Shown: positions 7,342-15,148 of the stretch, piece after piece
Numbering within the stretch: position 1 is the first letter of the stretch
Layout of the letters: the number at the start of each line of letters is the position of its first letter
Assembly (NCBI GenBank): GCA_945877035.1
Contig: CAMCQH010000015.1
Location: 1 to 37,577, forward strand
Direction of reading: 5' to 3'
Length of the DNA: 37,577 nt
Source: an uncultured Clostridium sp.
Lineage (GTDB): Bacteria; Bacillota; Clostridia; TANB77; CAG-508
Notes under the pieces: model-generated
What the model was told of the DNA's origin: nothing
Databases searched by the model: none
Seen by the model: only the letters and a program-made list of their open reading frames with translations
Position numbers and translations under genes: made by a program

Positions 7342-8454
7342 TCAAGAAAATAGAAATATAACAAATTTATCCATTTTATTTATAATTGAATAGCAATTAC
7401 AATGACTTGCATATCCCCTCCAGCTGTAATATGCATTTATTGCTTGTTCCTTTGTGAATTTTCCTAAATCAACCCAATTTTTAAATATTTTTAATTTTCT
7501 CCTCATTCTAACAGATGATTTTCTATTAAGTTTCCTTATTACTTTTCCTGTTTCTGTGCAAAAGAATTTTGTTTTTAAAAATTTGAATCCTGATGAAAAT
7601 TTTTGTATTTTTGTTTTCTTTTCGTTTAATTCTAAGCCTAATTCTTTGACTTTTATCCTTATTTTATTTAATATTTTGTGTGCTTCTTTTTTTGTTTCTG
7701 CAAAAAAGTAAAAGTCATAAACATATCTACCATATTCTTTTATTCGTAACTTGTCTTTTATATAATGGTCTAATGGCGAAACTGTAATATTAGTATATAT
7801 TTGTGATGTATGGGCACCTAGTCCAAAACTTTTTTCTCCATATACCTCCATACATTCATTAGCTATTTTCCTTATATCCTCATCAAATATTCTTTTTTTA
7901 TTTTCATTATACACTACATCATGTGATGCACTATTAAAGAAATCTCTAAAATCACATGTTACTATATAGCCATTAAGTCCATATTTTCTAAAATGTCTTT
8001 GCATATGGCAATTTACTCTGTCTAATGTGTGTTGTATTCCTTTTCCAATTCTATTTGCTGCATTGTCATATATAAATGTACTGTCATATATTGGTACAAT
8101 AACATTATCACATAATGTCCTTTGTACTATTCTTTCTTCTATTTTTTGTGCTTGAATTTTTCTTGTTTTTCCTCTTTCATTTATAAAAAATATAAAAGGT
8201 TTTGAAAATTTAAATTTTTTATTTTGTACTTTTTCATATATTCTATATGTATTAGAAATTCTTTTTCTTGTATAATTTTGTGTAGATGCTTTCCATAGAA
8301 CTCCTCTTATGCATTTTTTACCAGAATTGTATAAATTCTCATATGAAAAAACCTGTTCATATGAGCCACATGCTTCACTTTTTTTCCTTCTTTTTTCTTC
8401 TCTTAATTTTTTTCTTCTTTGGTATCTTGCTTCATGTCTTTCTTCACTTGTCAT
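7342..8454 (-). CDS. DGR reverse transcriptase with altered catalytic motif
   Basis: This 370-residue reverse transcriptase copies the template-repeat RNA with errors at adenines so that cDNA can replace the variable repeat. RT blocks are visible: motif A TCDFRDFF with Asp168, the DGR-type GLGAHTSQ (G-xxx-SQ, 211-218), and the post-palm LGLELNEKKTK. Motif C should read YxDD, but reads Y244-V-Y246-D247 (RYVYDF), so the first catalytic Asp is Tyr (TAT at 7717-7719). The N-terminus is highly basic. GGAGG lies 12 nt before the ATG at 8454. The order target-VR-avd-TR-RT is classical. The enzyme class is clear; present activity is doubtful. Confidence 0.92.
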   Translation of the reverse strand: MTSEERHEARYQRRKKLREEKRRKKSEACGSYEQVFSYENLYNSGKKCIRGVLWKASTQNYTRKRISNTYRIYEKVQNKKFKFSKPFIFFINERGKTRKIQAQKIEERIVQRTLCDNVIVPIYDSTFIYDNAANRIGKGIQHTLDRVNCHMQRHFRKYGLNGYIVTCDFRDFFNSASHDVVYNENKKRIFDEDIRKIANECMEVYGEKSFGLGAHTSQIYTNITVSPLDHYIKDKLRIKEYGRYVYDFYFFAETKKEAHKILNKIRIKVKELGLELNEKKTKIQKFSSGFKFLKTKFFCTETGKVIRKLNRKSSVRMRRKLKIFKNWVDLGKFTKEQAINAYYSWRGYASHCNCYSIINKMDKFVIFLFS

Positions 8455-8825
8455 TTAATTTTATAACCTCCGTACTTATCGCGAAGTAGAACTGGCTATG
8501 AAATTGATTTTACATCAACCATGCAAGCAGCGTCCAGCCATCTACATCGAAGATTTTTTTTGGTTTGTTTTCACAAACTCAGGAACAAGCTCTCCTTTCA
8601 CAAAAGTACTGCTTCACTTTTTCAAGCTACTATGTCTAACTTATATCTTGTGAAATCCAGGGGCCACCCCATTAGAGTTGCTAGCGTTGTTATTGTTGCA
8701 ATTGCCATCAGAGTTCACATTGCAGAAATTATTGCTATTGTTGTAATTAGGCGAACGAAGCCACCACCACACTAAAACCCAAAAGCTAGGGGCTGACTAA
8801 TTAACAGAACTTGACCTATTTTTTA
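8455..8825 (-). ncRNA. DGR template-repeat RNA region
   Basis: This 371-bp stretch between avd and the RT gene contains the 110-bp template repeat, flanked by 59 bp on the avd side and about 200 bp on the RT side. In characterised DGRs the RNA spanning the 3' end of avd, TR and the spacer before the RT is the priming and templating RNA. No credible protein gene is seen here; the plus-strand open frame across it is antisense to TR. Confidence 0.8.
8657..8766 (-). repeat. DGR template repeat (TR)
   Basis: This 110-bp sequence is homologous to 9387-9496. Read on the minus strand in the target frame it encodes 14 Asn codons of the AAC/AAT type, the hallmark of a DGR template: random change at the first two bases samples many amino acids without making stops. 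All 17 differences from VR are at adenines of this strand. The last 15 bp (minus-strand TGGGGTGGCCCCTGG) are identical in both copies and would serve as the initiation-of-homing segment. Confidence 0.95.
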
Positions 8826-9251
8826 TTACAAATCTTTATATCTTTCTAAATCTGATTTCATTATATTTTTAAGCAATCTTTGTTCTTCAACAAGTAATCT
8901 TCCCCATTCTTTGAAAGCAAATTCACTCCATTTTTTTGCTTCTTCCGGGTTCAAATTTAATCTTTCTTTAAGTTCAGACAATGGTATTTCCATATTTTCA
9001 CATGCTGACAACGCCAATTGAAAATGAGTTCTTCTATTTTGCAGTTCCACTTTATTTCTTGGTATAATACCATTTGCTGTATTTGCTTCATAATACACTC
9101 TTCTTGCAAGTGCACATATATCTTTTGTAAGAAAAAATGTTAATCTTTTGGGAGCTTTAAGGCAATATGTTAATGTATGGGCAGATAATTTTCTTGCTGT
9201 TTCAAGAAATTCAACTTTACTTTCATTCCTTTTGCTTACATATACTGACAT
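8826..9251 (-). CDS. avd: DGR accessory variability determinant (Avd)
   Basis: Avd is a four-helix-bundle protein that forms a pentameric barrel, binds the reverse transcriptase and TR RNA, and is needed for mutagenic homing. The 141-residue product is almost wholly helical and rich in Lys and Arg, with segments typical of the family: YVSKRNESKVEFLETARKL, a LTKDICALARRVYYEAN helix, and a final KKWSEFAFKEWGRLLVEEQ helix. Its size matches the family (about 120-140). The start at 9251 follows AGAGGAG. It lies between VR and TR, as in many clostridial DGRs. Assignment combines context and pattern; sequence similarity alone is low in this family. Confidence 0.85.
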   Translation of the reverse strand: MSVYVSKRNESKVEFLETARKLSAHTLTYCLKAPKRLTFFLTKDICALARRVYYEANTANGIIPRNKVELQNRRTHFQLALSACENMEIPLSELKERLNLNPEEAKKWSEFAFKEWGRLLVEEQRLLKNIMKSDLERYKDL

Positions 9252-9277
9252 AATTTTATTCTCCTCTTTTTAATATT

Positions 9278-9297
9278 AGCCCACCTTTCGGTGGGCT
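9278..9297 (-). other. GAAA-tetraloop hairpin downstream of the DGR target gene
   Basis: On the minus strand AGCCCACC-GAAA-GGTGGGCT forms a perfect 8-bp GC-rich stem with a GAAA loop. It lies 76 bp after the target stop codon and about 90 bp past VR. It has no T-tract in either direction, so it is not a normal terminator. DGR homing sites often carry an 8-bp stem with a GAAA-like tetraloop after VR that helps cDNA integration. The distance here is longer than the few bases seen in the Bordetella phage element. Confidence 0.6.
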
Positions 9298-9373
9298 GAT
9301 AAACTCTACGTTTTTATACTTAATCCACAATATACTTTTCGGCTTTTTGTTATTTTTTTGTTAACATAAGATG

Positions 9374-10807
9374 TTAGATACTAAAGCCAGGGGCCACCCC
9401 ATAAGAGCGGCTAGCGAGGTTACTGTAGCAAATGCCATCAGAGCCCACACTGCAGAAACTACTGCTACGGTTGTAACCAGGCGAACGAAGCCACCAGTAT
9501 GAAGAACTGCTAGTGTTAGGTTTTTTTGTTACGTTTGTGCTAGAATTATATGCTGTACTTCCTAATGTAGATTTATAATATTTATACTGACTTCCTTCTG
9601 TTGCTATTGCCCATCCTCTTGTTACTCCTCCATTATATCCATTATTCCATATCTCTCCACATGATAATAACCATATGTAATCACTACTTGGTGATTTTGA
9701 AGCACTGTTATATGTTGGTATAAATTCTTTTTCTACTTGTTTTATATTATTTTTTATGCTTAAGCTATTGTATGTTGTACTATTTAATGTACTTCTTAAT
9801 GCACTTGATCCCCAGCCTCCTGAATTTGTATTGCTACTATTCATTGATGCTGATGTTAAGAAGTCTACATATTCAAAACTTATTCCTGCTTTTCCTGTCG
9901 CTGTCACTGTTCCATATGCTGTAGATGTTGTTAATGTATCGTGGTTAAATCCTAATATTCTTACTGTTTTACTATCTACTGTTGCTGTATCTCCTACTCC
10001 TAATGTATTATCTACTTCATTTAATTTTACATTTACTTCTAATGTATCATTTGTTATTGATGAATTATTTGATATCATTTGGGCTATTGTAGATAGTTCA
10101 TCCCAAGTATATGTTATTGCCTTTGCTGTGTGTGTTGTTGCTGTTGATGGTGCTACACTATTTTGTACTTTTAATGTTGTTTGTTCTGCTGTTGCTTCTT
10201 TTGTTTGTCCATTTTTTGTTGCTACTATTTTTATACTGTATTTTGTATCTTGTTCTAGATTTTCTATTGTATATTCTAATCCTATTGCCTCTTCTCCTGT
10301 TGCTGTTTTTTCTAGTGTATATTCTCCATCAGCTTCTGTTTTTTTATAAATTTCTAATGTTCCACCTTTATTTCCACTTGTTGCTATTTTTATTGTTATT
10401 GAATTTGTTGTACTTGTTATATTTTCTACTGTTATTTCTAATGGTTCTTCTGTTGTTCCACCTTCATAGATATCTTTTAGTAATATTTCATATCCTTTTT
10501 CTGTTGTTATTCCTACTATTGTTCCATCTTCTCTCTTATTTACTGTTCCATACTTTCCTAATATTGTTTCTAATTGTTCTTCTGTTATACTTCCTAATGG
10601 TGGCTCTAATTGTTTTTCGTAAATATCTAATGCTATTTTTTCTTTTATGCTTGCTATTTCAGACTCCCTTTTTGCCTCATTTGCTCTTCCAAATAATCCT
10701 TGATTTATTATAGCTTGTATTGATATCCCAGCTAATATCAATAAAATTACTATAGTAATCACTAGTGCCACTAGTGTTATACCATTTTGTTTGTGTGTTC
10801 TTTTCAT
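9374..10807 (-). CDS. DGR target: pilin-like surface protein with FN3 and DUF6273 domains
   Basis: The 477-residue protein begins with a prepilin-type signal: MKRTHKQNG, then ITLVALVITIVILLILAG (about 10-27). Cleavage is expected after Gly9, with Ala in place of the usual Glu5. A helical stretch follows, then a fibronectin-type-III-like domain (about 125-215; LEITVENITS...LEYTIENLEQDTKY) and a Ser/Thr/Asn-rich DUF6273-like region (about 260-477) ending WWLRSP...GVAPGFSI, a C-type-lectin-like fold. VR encodes residues 438-474, so only the exposed C-terminal surface is diversified. The start at 10807 follows GAGG and matches the pilin motif. It is probably surface displayed; the ligand is unknown. 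A phase-variable leader lies upstream. Confidence 0.88.
   Translation of the reverse strand: MKRTHKQNGITLVALVITIVILLILAGISIQAIINQGLFGRANEAKRESEIASIKEKIALDIYEKQLEPPLGSITEEQLETILGKYGTVNKREDGTIVGITTEKGYEILLKDIYEGGTTEEPLEITVENITSTTNSITIKIATSGNKGGTLEIYKKTEADGEYTLEKTATGEEAIGLEYTIENLEQDTKYSIKIVATKNGQTKEATAEQTTLKVQNSVAPSTATTHTAKAITYTWDELSTIAQMISNNSSITNDTLEVNVKLNEVDNTLGVGDTATVDSKTVRILGFNHDTLTTSTAYGTVTATGKAGISFEYVDFLTSASMNSSNTNSGGWGSSALRSTLNSTTYNSLSIKNNIKQVEKEFIPTYNSASKSPSSDYIWLLSCGEIWNNGYNGGVTRGWAIATEGSQYKYYKSTLGSTAYNSSTNVTKKPNTSSSSYWWLRSPGYNRSSSFCSVGSDGICYSNLASRSYGVAPGFSI
9387..9496 (-). repeat. DGR variable repeat (VR)
   Basis: This is the 110-bp mutated copy of TR inside the 3' end of the target gene. 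There are 17 substitutions and no indels relative to TR. All 17 fall on adenines of the coding-strand template and change 12 of 14 Asn codons, to Ser (4), Gly (2), Arg (2), Tyr (2), Ile (1) and Leu (1). Conserved ends (WWLRSP and GVAPG) hold the fold. The stop codon lies 10 bp after VR. Confidence 0.96.
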
Positions 10808-10892
10808 TTTTCTTTTTCCTCTTTCCTCTTTAATTTTTTTATTTATTTTTAAAATGTTGATAACTTTTTTTAAACACAAAAAGACAGCAATA

Positions 10893-11104
<212 letters not shown>

Positions 11105-11149
11105 ATGTATTTTTTTCTCCCCTCATTTGTTTTCACTTCTATCATTTAT

Positions 11150-11179
11150 ATTATAACTTTAAGTTTAACATATCGTCAA
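11150..11179 (-). promoter_or_regulatory. Promoter of the DGR leader/target transcript
   Basis: Minus-strand TTGACG (11174-11179) and TATAAT (11150-11155) are spaced 18 nt. It reads into the leader ORF and then the target gene, giving a leader of over 300 nt before the target start at 10807. I see no second strong promoter between them. Confidence 0.7.
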
Positions 11180-11298
11180 TAGTATTTTTATTACATTTTC
11201 ATTACATTTTTATTACAGGTATTTCAAAAACTATTGACACTTTTTTAAAATTTTAAAATTTTTATTTTCAAATGCTATATATTATCAATTTTTATAGT

Positions 11299-12168
11299 CT
11301 ACAAAAATACCACTTTTTGTATCTCTCTATTTTCAATCAATTCATAAATCTGCTTATTATTTTTTATATCTTCAACACTTCTACCATGCATCGTAAAAAT
11401 TCCCTTAACACCTGAATACAAAGCATAATGTATTGCATCAACATCCTCTTTACTACCAATTTCATCACAAGCAATTATTTCAGGAGACATTGTTCTTACT
11501 AACATATGAATCCCCTGATTTTTACTCACATTTTCTATAATATCAGTTCTTATTCCAACATCATTTTGAGGAACTCCTTTATACATTGCAGCTATCTCTC
11601 CTCTTTCATCAACAACTCCACAAATTTTTCCTCTAAAATTAATTTCTTCAATTCCATTGCTTAATCTTCTAATAACATCTCTAAGAACTGTAGTTTTTCC
11701 TTTTCCAGGAGGTGCTACAATTATTGTGTTATATATAGATTTATTTTCTATATCAATTATTTCTCTTAATACTCTTGTACTACAATTAAGTATTTCTCTT
11801 GCTATTCTAAAATTTAAACTTGATATGTATTTTATATTTGTGATTTTTTCATTTTCTATAACACATGAACCTGTTAACCCTATACGATGCCCACCTTTTA
11901 TTGTTATAAATCCTTCACAAATCTGATTTTTATAAGCATATATTGAATTTTCACAAAGTCTTTCTAATATTTGCAATATTTCTGCTTGTGAAATATTATA
12001 TTGTAATATTAAATCTCTTTCCCTTAATTTTAATAATATTGGTCTATTTGTTCTCATTCTTATTTCTTGTAACTCATTTACTATTTTATCATTTTCTTTA
12101 AATAAATTAAAAAATATTTCATATATTTTATTTGGAAAATATCTTAAAATTTCATCTATATCTTTCAA
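11299..12168 (-). CDS. spoIIIAA: Stage III sporulation protein AA (ATPase), orphan
   Basis: SpoIIIAA is the ATPase of the SpoIIIA-SpoIIQ feeding channel between mother cell and forespore. Its secretion-ATPase-like core is clear: Walker A APPGKGKTT, CGVVDERGEIA, PQNDVGIRTDI, and Walker B IIACDEIG. The 289-residue product ends at VVFL, shorter than usual; after the stop the frame reads TIKIDNI, which resembles a lost C-terminal end. The start is a TTG at 12168 with AAAGGA 7 nt upstream. None of spoIIIAB-AH follows; the DGR occupies the position where the operon would continue. The operon is therefore split, moved or lost. Confidence 0.9.
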   Translation of the reverse strand: MKDIDEILRYFPNKIYEIFFNLFKENDKIVNELQEIRMRTNRPILLKLRERDLILQYNISQAEILQILERLCENSIYAYKNQICEGFITIKGGHRIGLTGSCVIENEKITNIKYISSLNFRIAREILNCSTRVLREIIDIENKSIYNTIIVAPPGKGKTTVLRDVIRRLSNGIEEINFRGKICGVVDERGEIAAMYKGVPQNDVGIRTDIIENVSKNQGIHMLVRTMSPEIIACDEIGSKEDVDAIHYALYSGVKGIFTMHGRSVEDIKNNKQIYELIENREIQKVVFL

Positions 12169-12195
12169 TTTTTATCCTTTCGCTTCACTTCGTTT

Positions 12196-12240
12196 CGCTC
12201 ATCGTCATCCAAAAATTTTTTCAAAATTTTCGTCTGCCAA
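12196..12240. repeat. Dispersed 45-bp intergenic repeat, copy 1
   Basis: A 45-bp sequence beginning CGCTCATCGTCATCC and ending TTCGTCTGCCAA is repeated at 20187-20231 with two differences. It lies just upstream of the spoIIIAA ribosome binding site. The flanking GCGAAAGGA leading into the start codon is also shared. Confidence 0.85.
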
Positions 12241-12303
12241 CCTTTTTAGCTATATTATATTCATATTTCATGTATTTTATGACATTTTCTGGTTACACTA
12301 TTT

Positions 12304-13011
12304 ATGGTGATTAATTTGAAAAATAAATTATGGATAATTTTAGTTATATTCATTATCATTGGTATAGGATTTGGAATTTATTTTTTCACTAAAAATAATA
12401 ATTCTAATAAATCAGATTATTCAGCACAAAAAACAGCTGTAAAACAGCAAAATAATTCTGAAAACACAACTAGCACTAATACAGATAATTCCATTCAAAA
12501 CAATTCAAATACAAGCATAACTCCTCAAATCTCTAATGAAAATAAGCCTAAAACAGAAGAATTAATATCTTCTTTTTCTACTAAGATTTACACTAAGGAT
12601 TCTGCTAGACAAAATAATATTTCTATAACCTCTTCTGCTTTAAATGAAACTATTGTAGCTAATGGTTCTGCTTTTTCTTTTTGCAATACTGTAGGACAAG
12701 CTACCTCTGATAAAGGTTACCAAGAGGCTGATATTTTTGATAATGAAGGAAATAAGAAAAAAGGATTAGGCGGTGGAAATTGTCAGGTTAGTACTACTTT
12801 ATATAATGCTGTGCTTAAAGTTCCTGATTTAGTTGTTACTGAAAGGCATGAACATAGTAATAAAGTTCCTTATATAGAAACTGGCAAAGATGCTGCTGTT
12901 GCATATGGTAGTTATGATTTAAAATTCAGAAATGAAACTGGATATGATATAAAAATAAAGTCAGAAGCTACTAGTGATAATATAACTATTAATTTATATA
13001 AACTTATTTAA
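12304..13011 (+). CDS. VanW-family protein with N-terminal membrane anchor
   Basis: The 235-residue protein has a short positive N-terminus, one hydrophobic segment (LWIILVIFIIIGIGFGIYFF, about 9-28), an Asn/Ser/Thr-rich linker (about 30-85), and a VanW domain: ITSSALNETIVANGSAFSF, then GLGGGNCQVSTTLYNAVL and the HSNKVPYIETGKDAAVAYG block. VanW proteins accompany some vancomycin-resistance clusters but are mostly of unknown, probably cell-wall-related, function; no van genes are near. The domain should face outside. The start is uncertain: the ATG at 12304 has no clear ribosome site, and the in-frame TTG at 12316 is an alternative after GGTGAT. Confidence 0.85.
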   Translation: MVINLKNKLWIILVIFIIIGIGFGIYFFTKNNNSNKSDYSAQKTAVKQQNNSENTTSTNTDNSIQNNSNTSITPQISNENKPKTEELISSFSTKIYTKDSARQNNISITSSALNETIVANGSAFSFCNTVGQATSDKGYQEADIFDNEGNKKKGLGGGNCQVSTTLYNAVLKVPDLVVTERHEHSNKVPYIETGKDAAVAYGSYDLKFRNETGYDIKIKSEATSDNITINLYKLI

Positions 13012-13031
13012 AATAGGGATTAATAATTTTC

Positions 13032-13260
13032 TAAACTAGTCTAAATCACTGTTATATAAATAATTTTTAGATATTAATGTGTGAGCGGAATAATTTTAGA
13101 AATTCTTTGCAATATTTTTGGAAAATGTTCGTGGCTTTCCTTTTTAAAGGAAAGAGCACAGAAAGGGTGCCAAAAATGTTGCATAGAATTTCTTAAATTA
13201 TGCAGTAAGCCATTAATATCTAAAAATTATTTATATAACAGCGATTTTGACGGTCACTTA
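13032..13260. repeat. Large imperfect palindrome (~230 bp)
   Basis: Two arms of about 95 nt face each other. The best block is CTGTTATATAAATAATTTTT (from 13049), continuing to 13079 and mirrored at 13211-13242. Inner blocks GAAATTCTTTGCAA and CATAGAATTTC extend the pairing toward a small central hairpin (CTTTCCTTT/AAAGGAAAG, 13135-13153). It fills the gap between two convergent genes. It could be a MITE-like element, a folded RNA or an oversized bidirectional terminator. No transposase is present and no protein gene is seen in it. Confidence 0.8.
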
Positions 13261-13271
13261 GCAGAAAAATA

Positions 13272-14108
13272 CTAAATATCATTTTTATTTTTTAACACCT
13301 TATTTAATTCAGCTCCTAAAAATAATGTATAAAAACATGAATATGTCCACATCATAATAAGCATCAAAGTTGTCAAACTTCCATATGTTATAGAAAATCC
13401 TTTGAAAATATATAAATACTTAGAAAATACAAATGATATTACATTAAGAGCTATTGCTCCAAATATTGCTCCTGGAATCTGGCTTTTAAAAGTAACTTTA
13501 TGTTTTGGCATAAATTTATATAACAACAAGAATACAATAAATGTTGCAAAAATAAAGCCTAGCTCTGTTAATATTTGTAAAAATGTATTAAAGTTCTCAA
13601 GAATCCCAAAATGATTTTGAATAATAGATTTTAAGCTATTTCCAAACACTAGTAATACCAACCCTAACATTATTAAAACAATAAATATCACTGTCTCAAT
13701 AATTGACATTAATCTTAAATATATTACAGATTTTTCTTTTTCTCCATTTATATTATAAACTGAATGTAGTCCTTTCATTAATGCAAAAAGTCCTTTTCCA
13801 GCAGACCATAATGTGAATATAATTGATATTGAAATTGTTCCTATTGATTTTGAATATACCTCTCTTATTATTCCTAAGACAAATTCATTCATGCTTGATG
13901 GAACTATTTTGGCAATAACATCAAATAATGTTCGTTGGTCAATATTTGTATATTGAATTAGAGTTATTAATAAAATTACAAATGGTATAAAAGATAATAT
14001 TGTATAATATGAACATTGTGCTGAAAATTCACTGACATGGTCTTCTCTCATATTCTCAAATATTTTTTGTACCATTTTATATTTTTCTTTAAAATTAATT
14101 TTTGTCAT
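13272..14108 (-). CDS. YihY/BrkB-family membrane protein
   Basis: The 278-residue integral membrane protein has a cytoplasmic N-terminus (NFKEKYKMVQKIFENMREDH), the family signature AQCSYYTILSFIPFVILL, and about six membrane segments. FTLWSAGKGLFALMKGLHSVYN sits between the second and third, and LMMWTYSCFYTLFLGAELN near the C-terminus. The family (once annotated as ribonuclease BN) is of uncertain function; envelope or transport roles have been proposed. I prefer the ATG at 14108, 8 nt after AAGGA, over that at 14114. It overlaps the DUF1113 gene by 14 bp, indicating translational coupling. Confidence 0.87.
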   Translation of the reverse strand: MTKINFKEKYKMVQKIFENMREDHVSEFSAQCSYYTILSFIPFVILLITLIQYTNIDQRTLFDVIAKIVPSSMNEFVLGIIREVYSKSIGTISISIIFTLWSAGKGLFALMKGLHSVYNINGEKEKSVIYLRLMSIIETVIFIVLIMLGLVLLVFGNSLKSIIQNHFGILENFNTFLQILTELGFIFATFIVFLLLYKFMPKHKVTFKSQIPGAIFGAIALNVISFVFSKYLYIFKGFSITYGSLTTLMLIMMWTYSCFYTLFLGAELNKVLKNKNDI

Positions 14109-14928
14109 CGACATTTTCCTTTTTATTTTTCTTGTATTCTTTTTGATTATTTGTCATTTTTTCAATTTTCTTTTTTATTTCTTTTTTCTGTTTATTAACA
14201 CTTTCTTTTAGTCCATCTGTTTGTTCTTGTACTTGTCTCTTTAGTTCTTCCTGTTTTTCTTTTATTTTTACTTTAATTGCTTGTATTTTAGGATATGCAT
14301 TTAATAACCTTCTATACAATGCAGATTTTCCTATTAATGCTTCTTTTACATTTTTTGTTATTTCTTCAGTATTATCTAAATTTTTACCAAATTCTTTTGT
14401 GGTTTTTCCTACATAGCTAATTACATTTGTTGATACAATATTATCAGCTATATATATTATTAATATTACCCAAAATAATATATTTAAAGCCAATTCTGGT
14501 AAAGCTTCTATTTTTTCAATTAGAAATGGATTTGAAACATACATTATGAACATTCCTAATAAACCAAATGGTATTATTGTATCTAAACATACTCTTCCAT
14601 TTATATTGAATTTTTTCTGACTATAATCCCACCATCTTGCATGAAATATTTTTTCCATAAAATAACTTGTTAAATATTCTAGAATTCCACATACCACAAT
14701 TGCCATAATAAACAGTACAATTGGATCTCCTGTATATTTTTTTAATAAAAAAGTAATTAATAGGGCACCTACTCCATATATTGGGCAATATGGACCTACT
14801 AAAAATCCTCTATTTATGAATCTTTTATATTGTATTAGCTTTCCTATTACTTCTATGCACCATCCCAAAAATGCATATGTTATAAAAAGTAAAAAATATA
14901 CTCTTATATCTACTCCAAATATAACCAT
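14095..14928 (-). CDS. DUF1113 (putative ABC transporter permease-like) membrane protein
   Basis: The 277-residue protein has five to six predicted membrane segments with the family hallmarks FLGWCIEV near the N-terminus, RGFLVGPYCPIYGVGA, and the ARWWDYS and FNINGRVCL blocks. The last 100 residues are a long Lys/Glu-rich helix (KIKEKQEELKRQVQEQTDGL onward), probably a cytoplasmic coiled coil. The family is often labelled ABC-transporter permease, but no ATPase is nearby and the function is unproven. The start at 14928 follows AAGGAGGAG. It is upstream of, and overlaps, the BrkB-like gene. Confidence 0.85.
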   Translation of the reverse strand: MVIFGVDIRVYFLLFITYAFLGWCIEVIGKLIQYKRFINRGFLVGPYCPIYGVGALLITFLLKKYTGDPIVLFIMAIVVCGILEYLTSYFMEKIFHARWWDYSQKKFNINGRVCLDTIIPFGLLGMFIMYVSNPFLIEKIEALPELALNILFWVILIIYIADNIVSTNVISYVGKTTKEFGKNLDNTEEITKNVKEALIGKSALYRRLLNAYPKIQAIKVKIKEKQEELKRQVQEQTDGLKESVNKQKKEIKKKIEKMTNNQKEYKKNKKENVDDKN

Positions 14929-14951
14929 GTTCTCCTCCTTATATTTTTTTA

Positions 14952-15136
14952 TTTGTTATAAGTGGGCTTATATATGTATTAAAATAAAGTGACGCGCAGT
15001 TTGGGAGGAAACGTATTCATACAGATTAGACAAATTAACTCCTCAAACTTAGAAATTATAATTAACATATTTATATGATTATTCCGACCAGCAAGGAACG
15101 GCATTTTAATACATATATAAGCCCACTTATAACAAA
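14952..15136. repeat. 185-bp element with perfect 34-bp terminal inverted repeats
   Basis: The ends 14952-14985 and 15103-15136 are exact inverted copies of 34 nt, starting TTTGTTATAAGTGGGC. The 117-bp interior has a second inverted pair (AGTTTGGGAGG at 14999-15009, CCTCAAACT at 15041-15049) and short GC-rich patches (GACGCGCAG) unlike the surroundings. It lies between recG and the DUF1113 gene and encodes no protein. It looks like a MITE-type non-autonomous element or a structured RNA. Confidence 0.85.
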
Positions 15137-15148
15137 AACCAAAAAATA

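Noticed and set aside
7342-8454. Retron or group II intron reverse transcriptase
   Set aside because: The TR/VR pair, Avd and the GxxxSQ motif identify a DGR. No intron maturase domain or msr/msd structure is seen.
8521-8775. 84-codon plus-strand frame over the TR region
   Set aside because: It is antisense to the template RNA. The TR/VR relationship and the Asn-codon pattern explain the sequence on the other strand.
9278-9297. Rho-independent terminator at the hairpin after the target gene
   Set aside because: Neither side has a T-tract; the stem and GAAA loop fit a DGR recognition hairpin better.
10111-10713. Long leucine-rich plus-strand frame
   Set aside because: It is antisense to the DGR target, whose Thr/Glu/Lys codons give poly-Leu on the other strand. 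It has no ribosome site and no family pattern.
13081-13275. 64-codon frame between vanW and the BrkB-like gene
   Set aside because: It lies wholly inside the large palindrome, has no ribosome site and reads through both arms.
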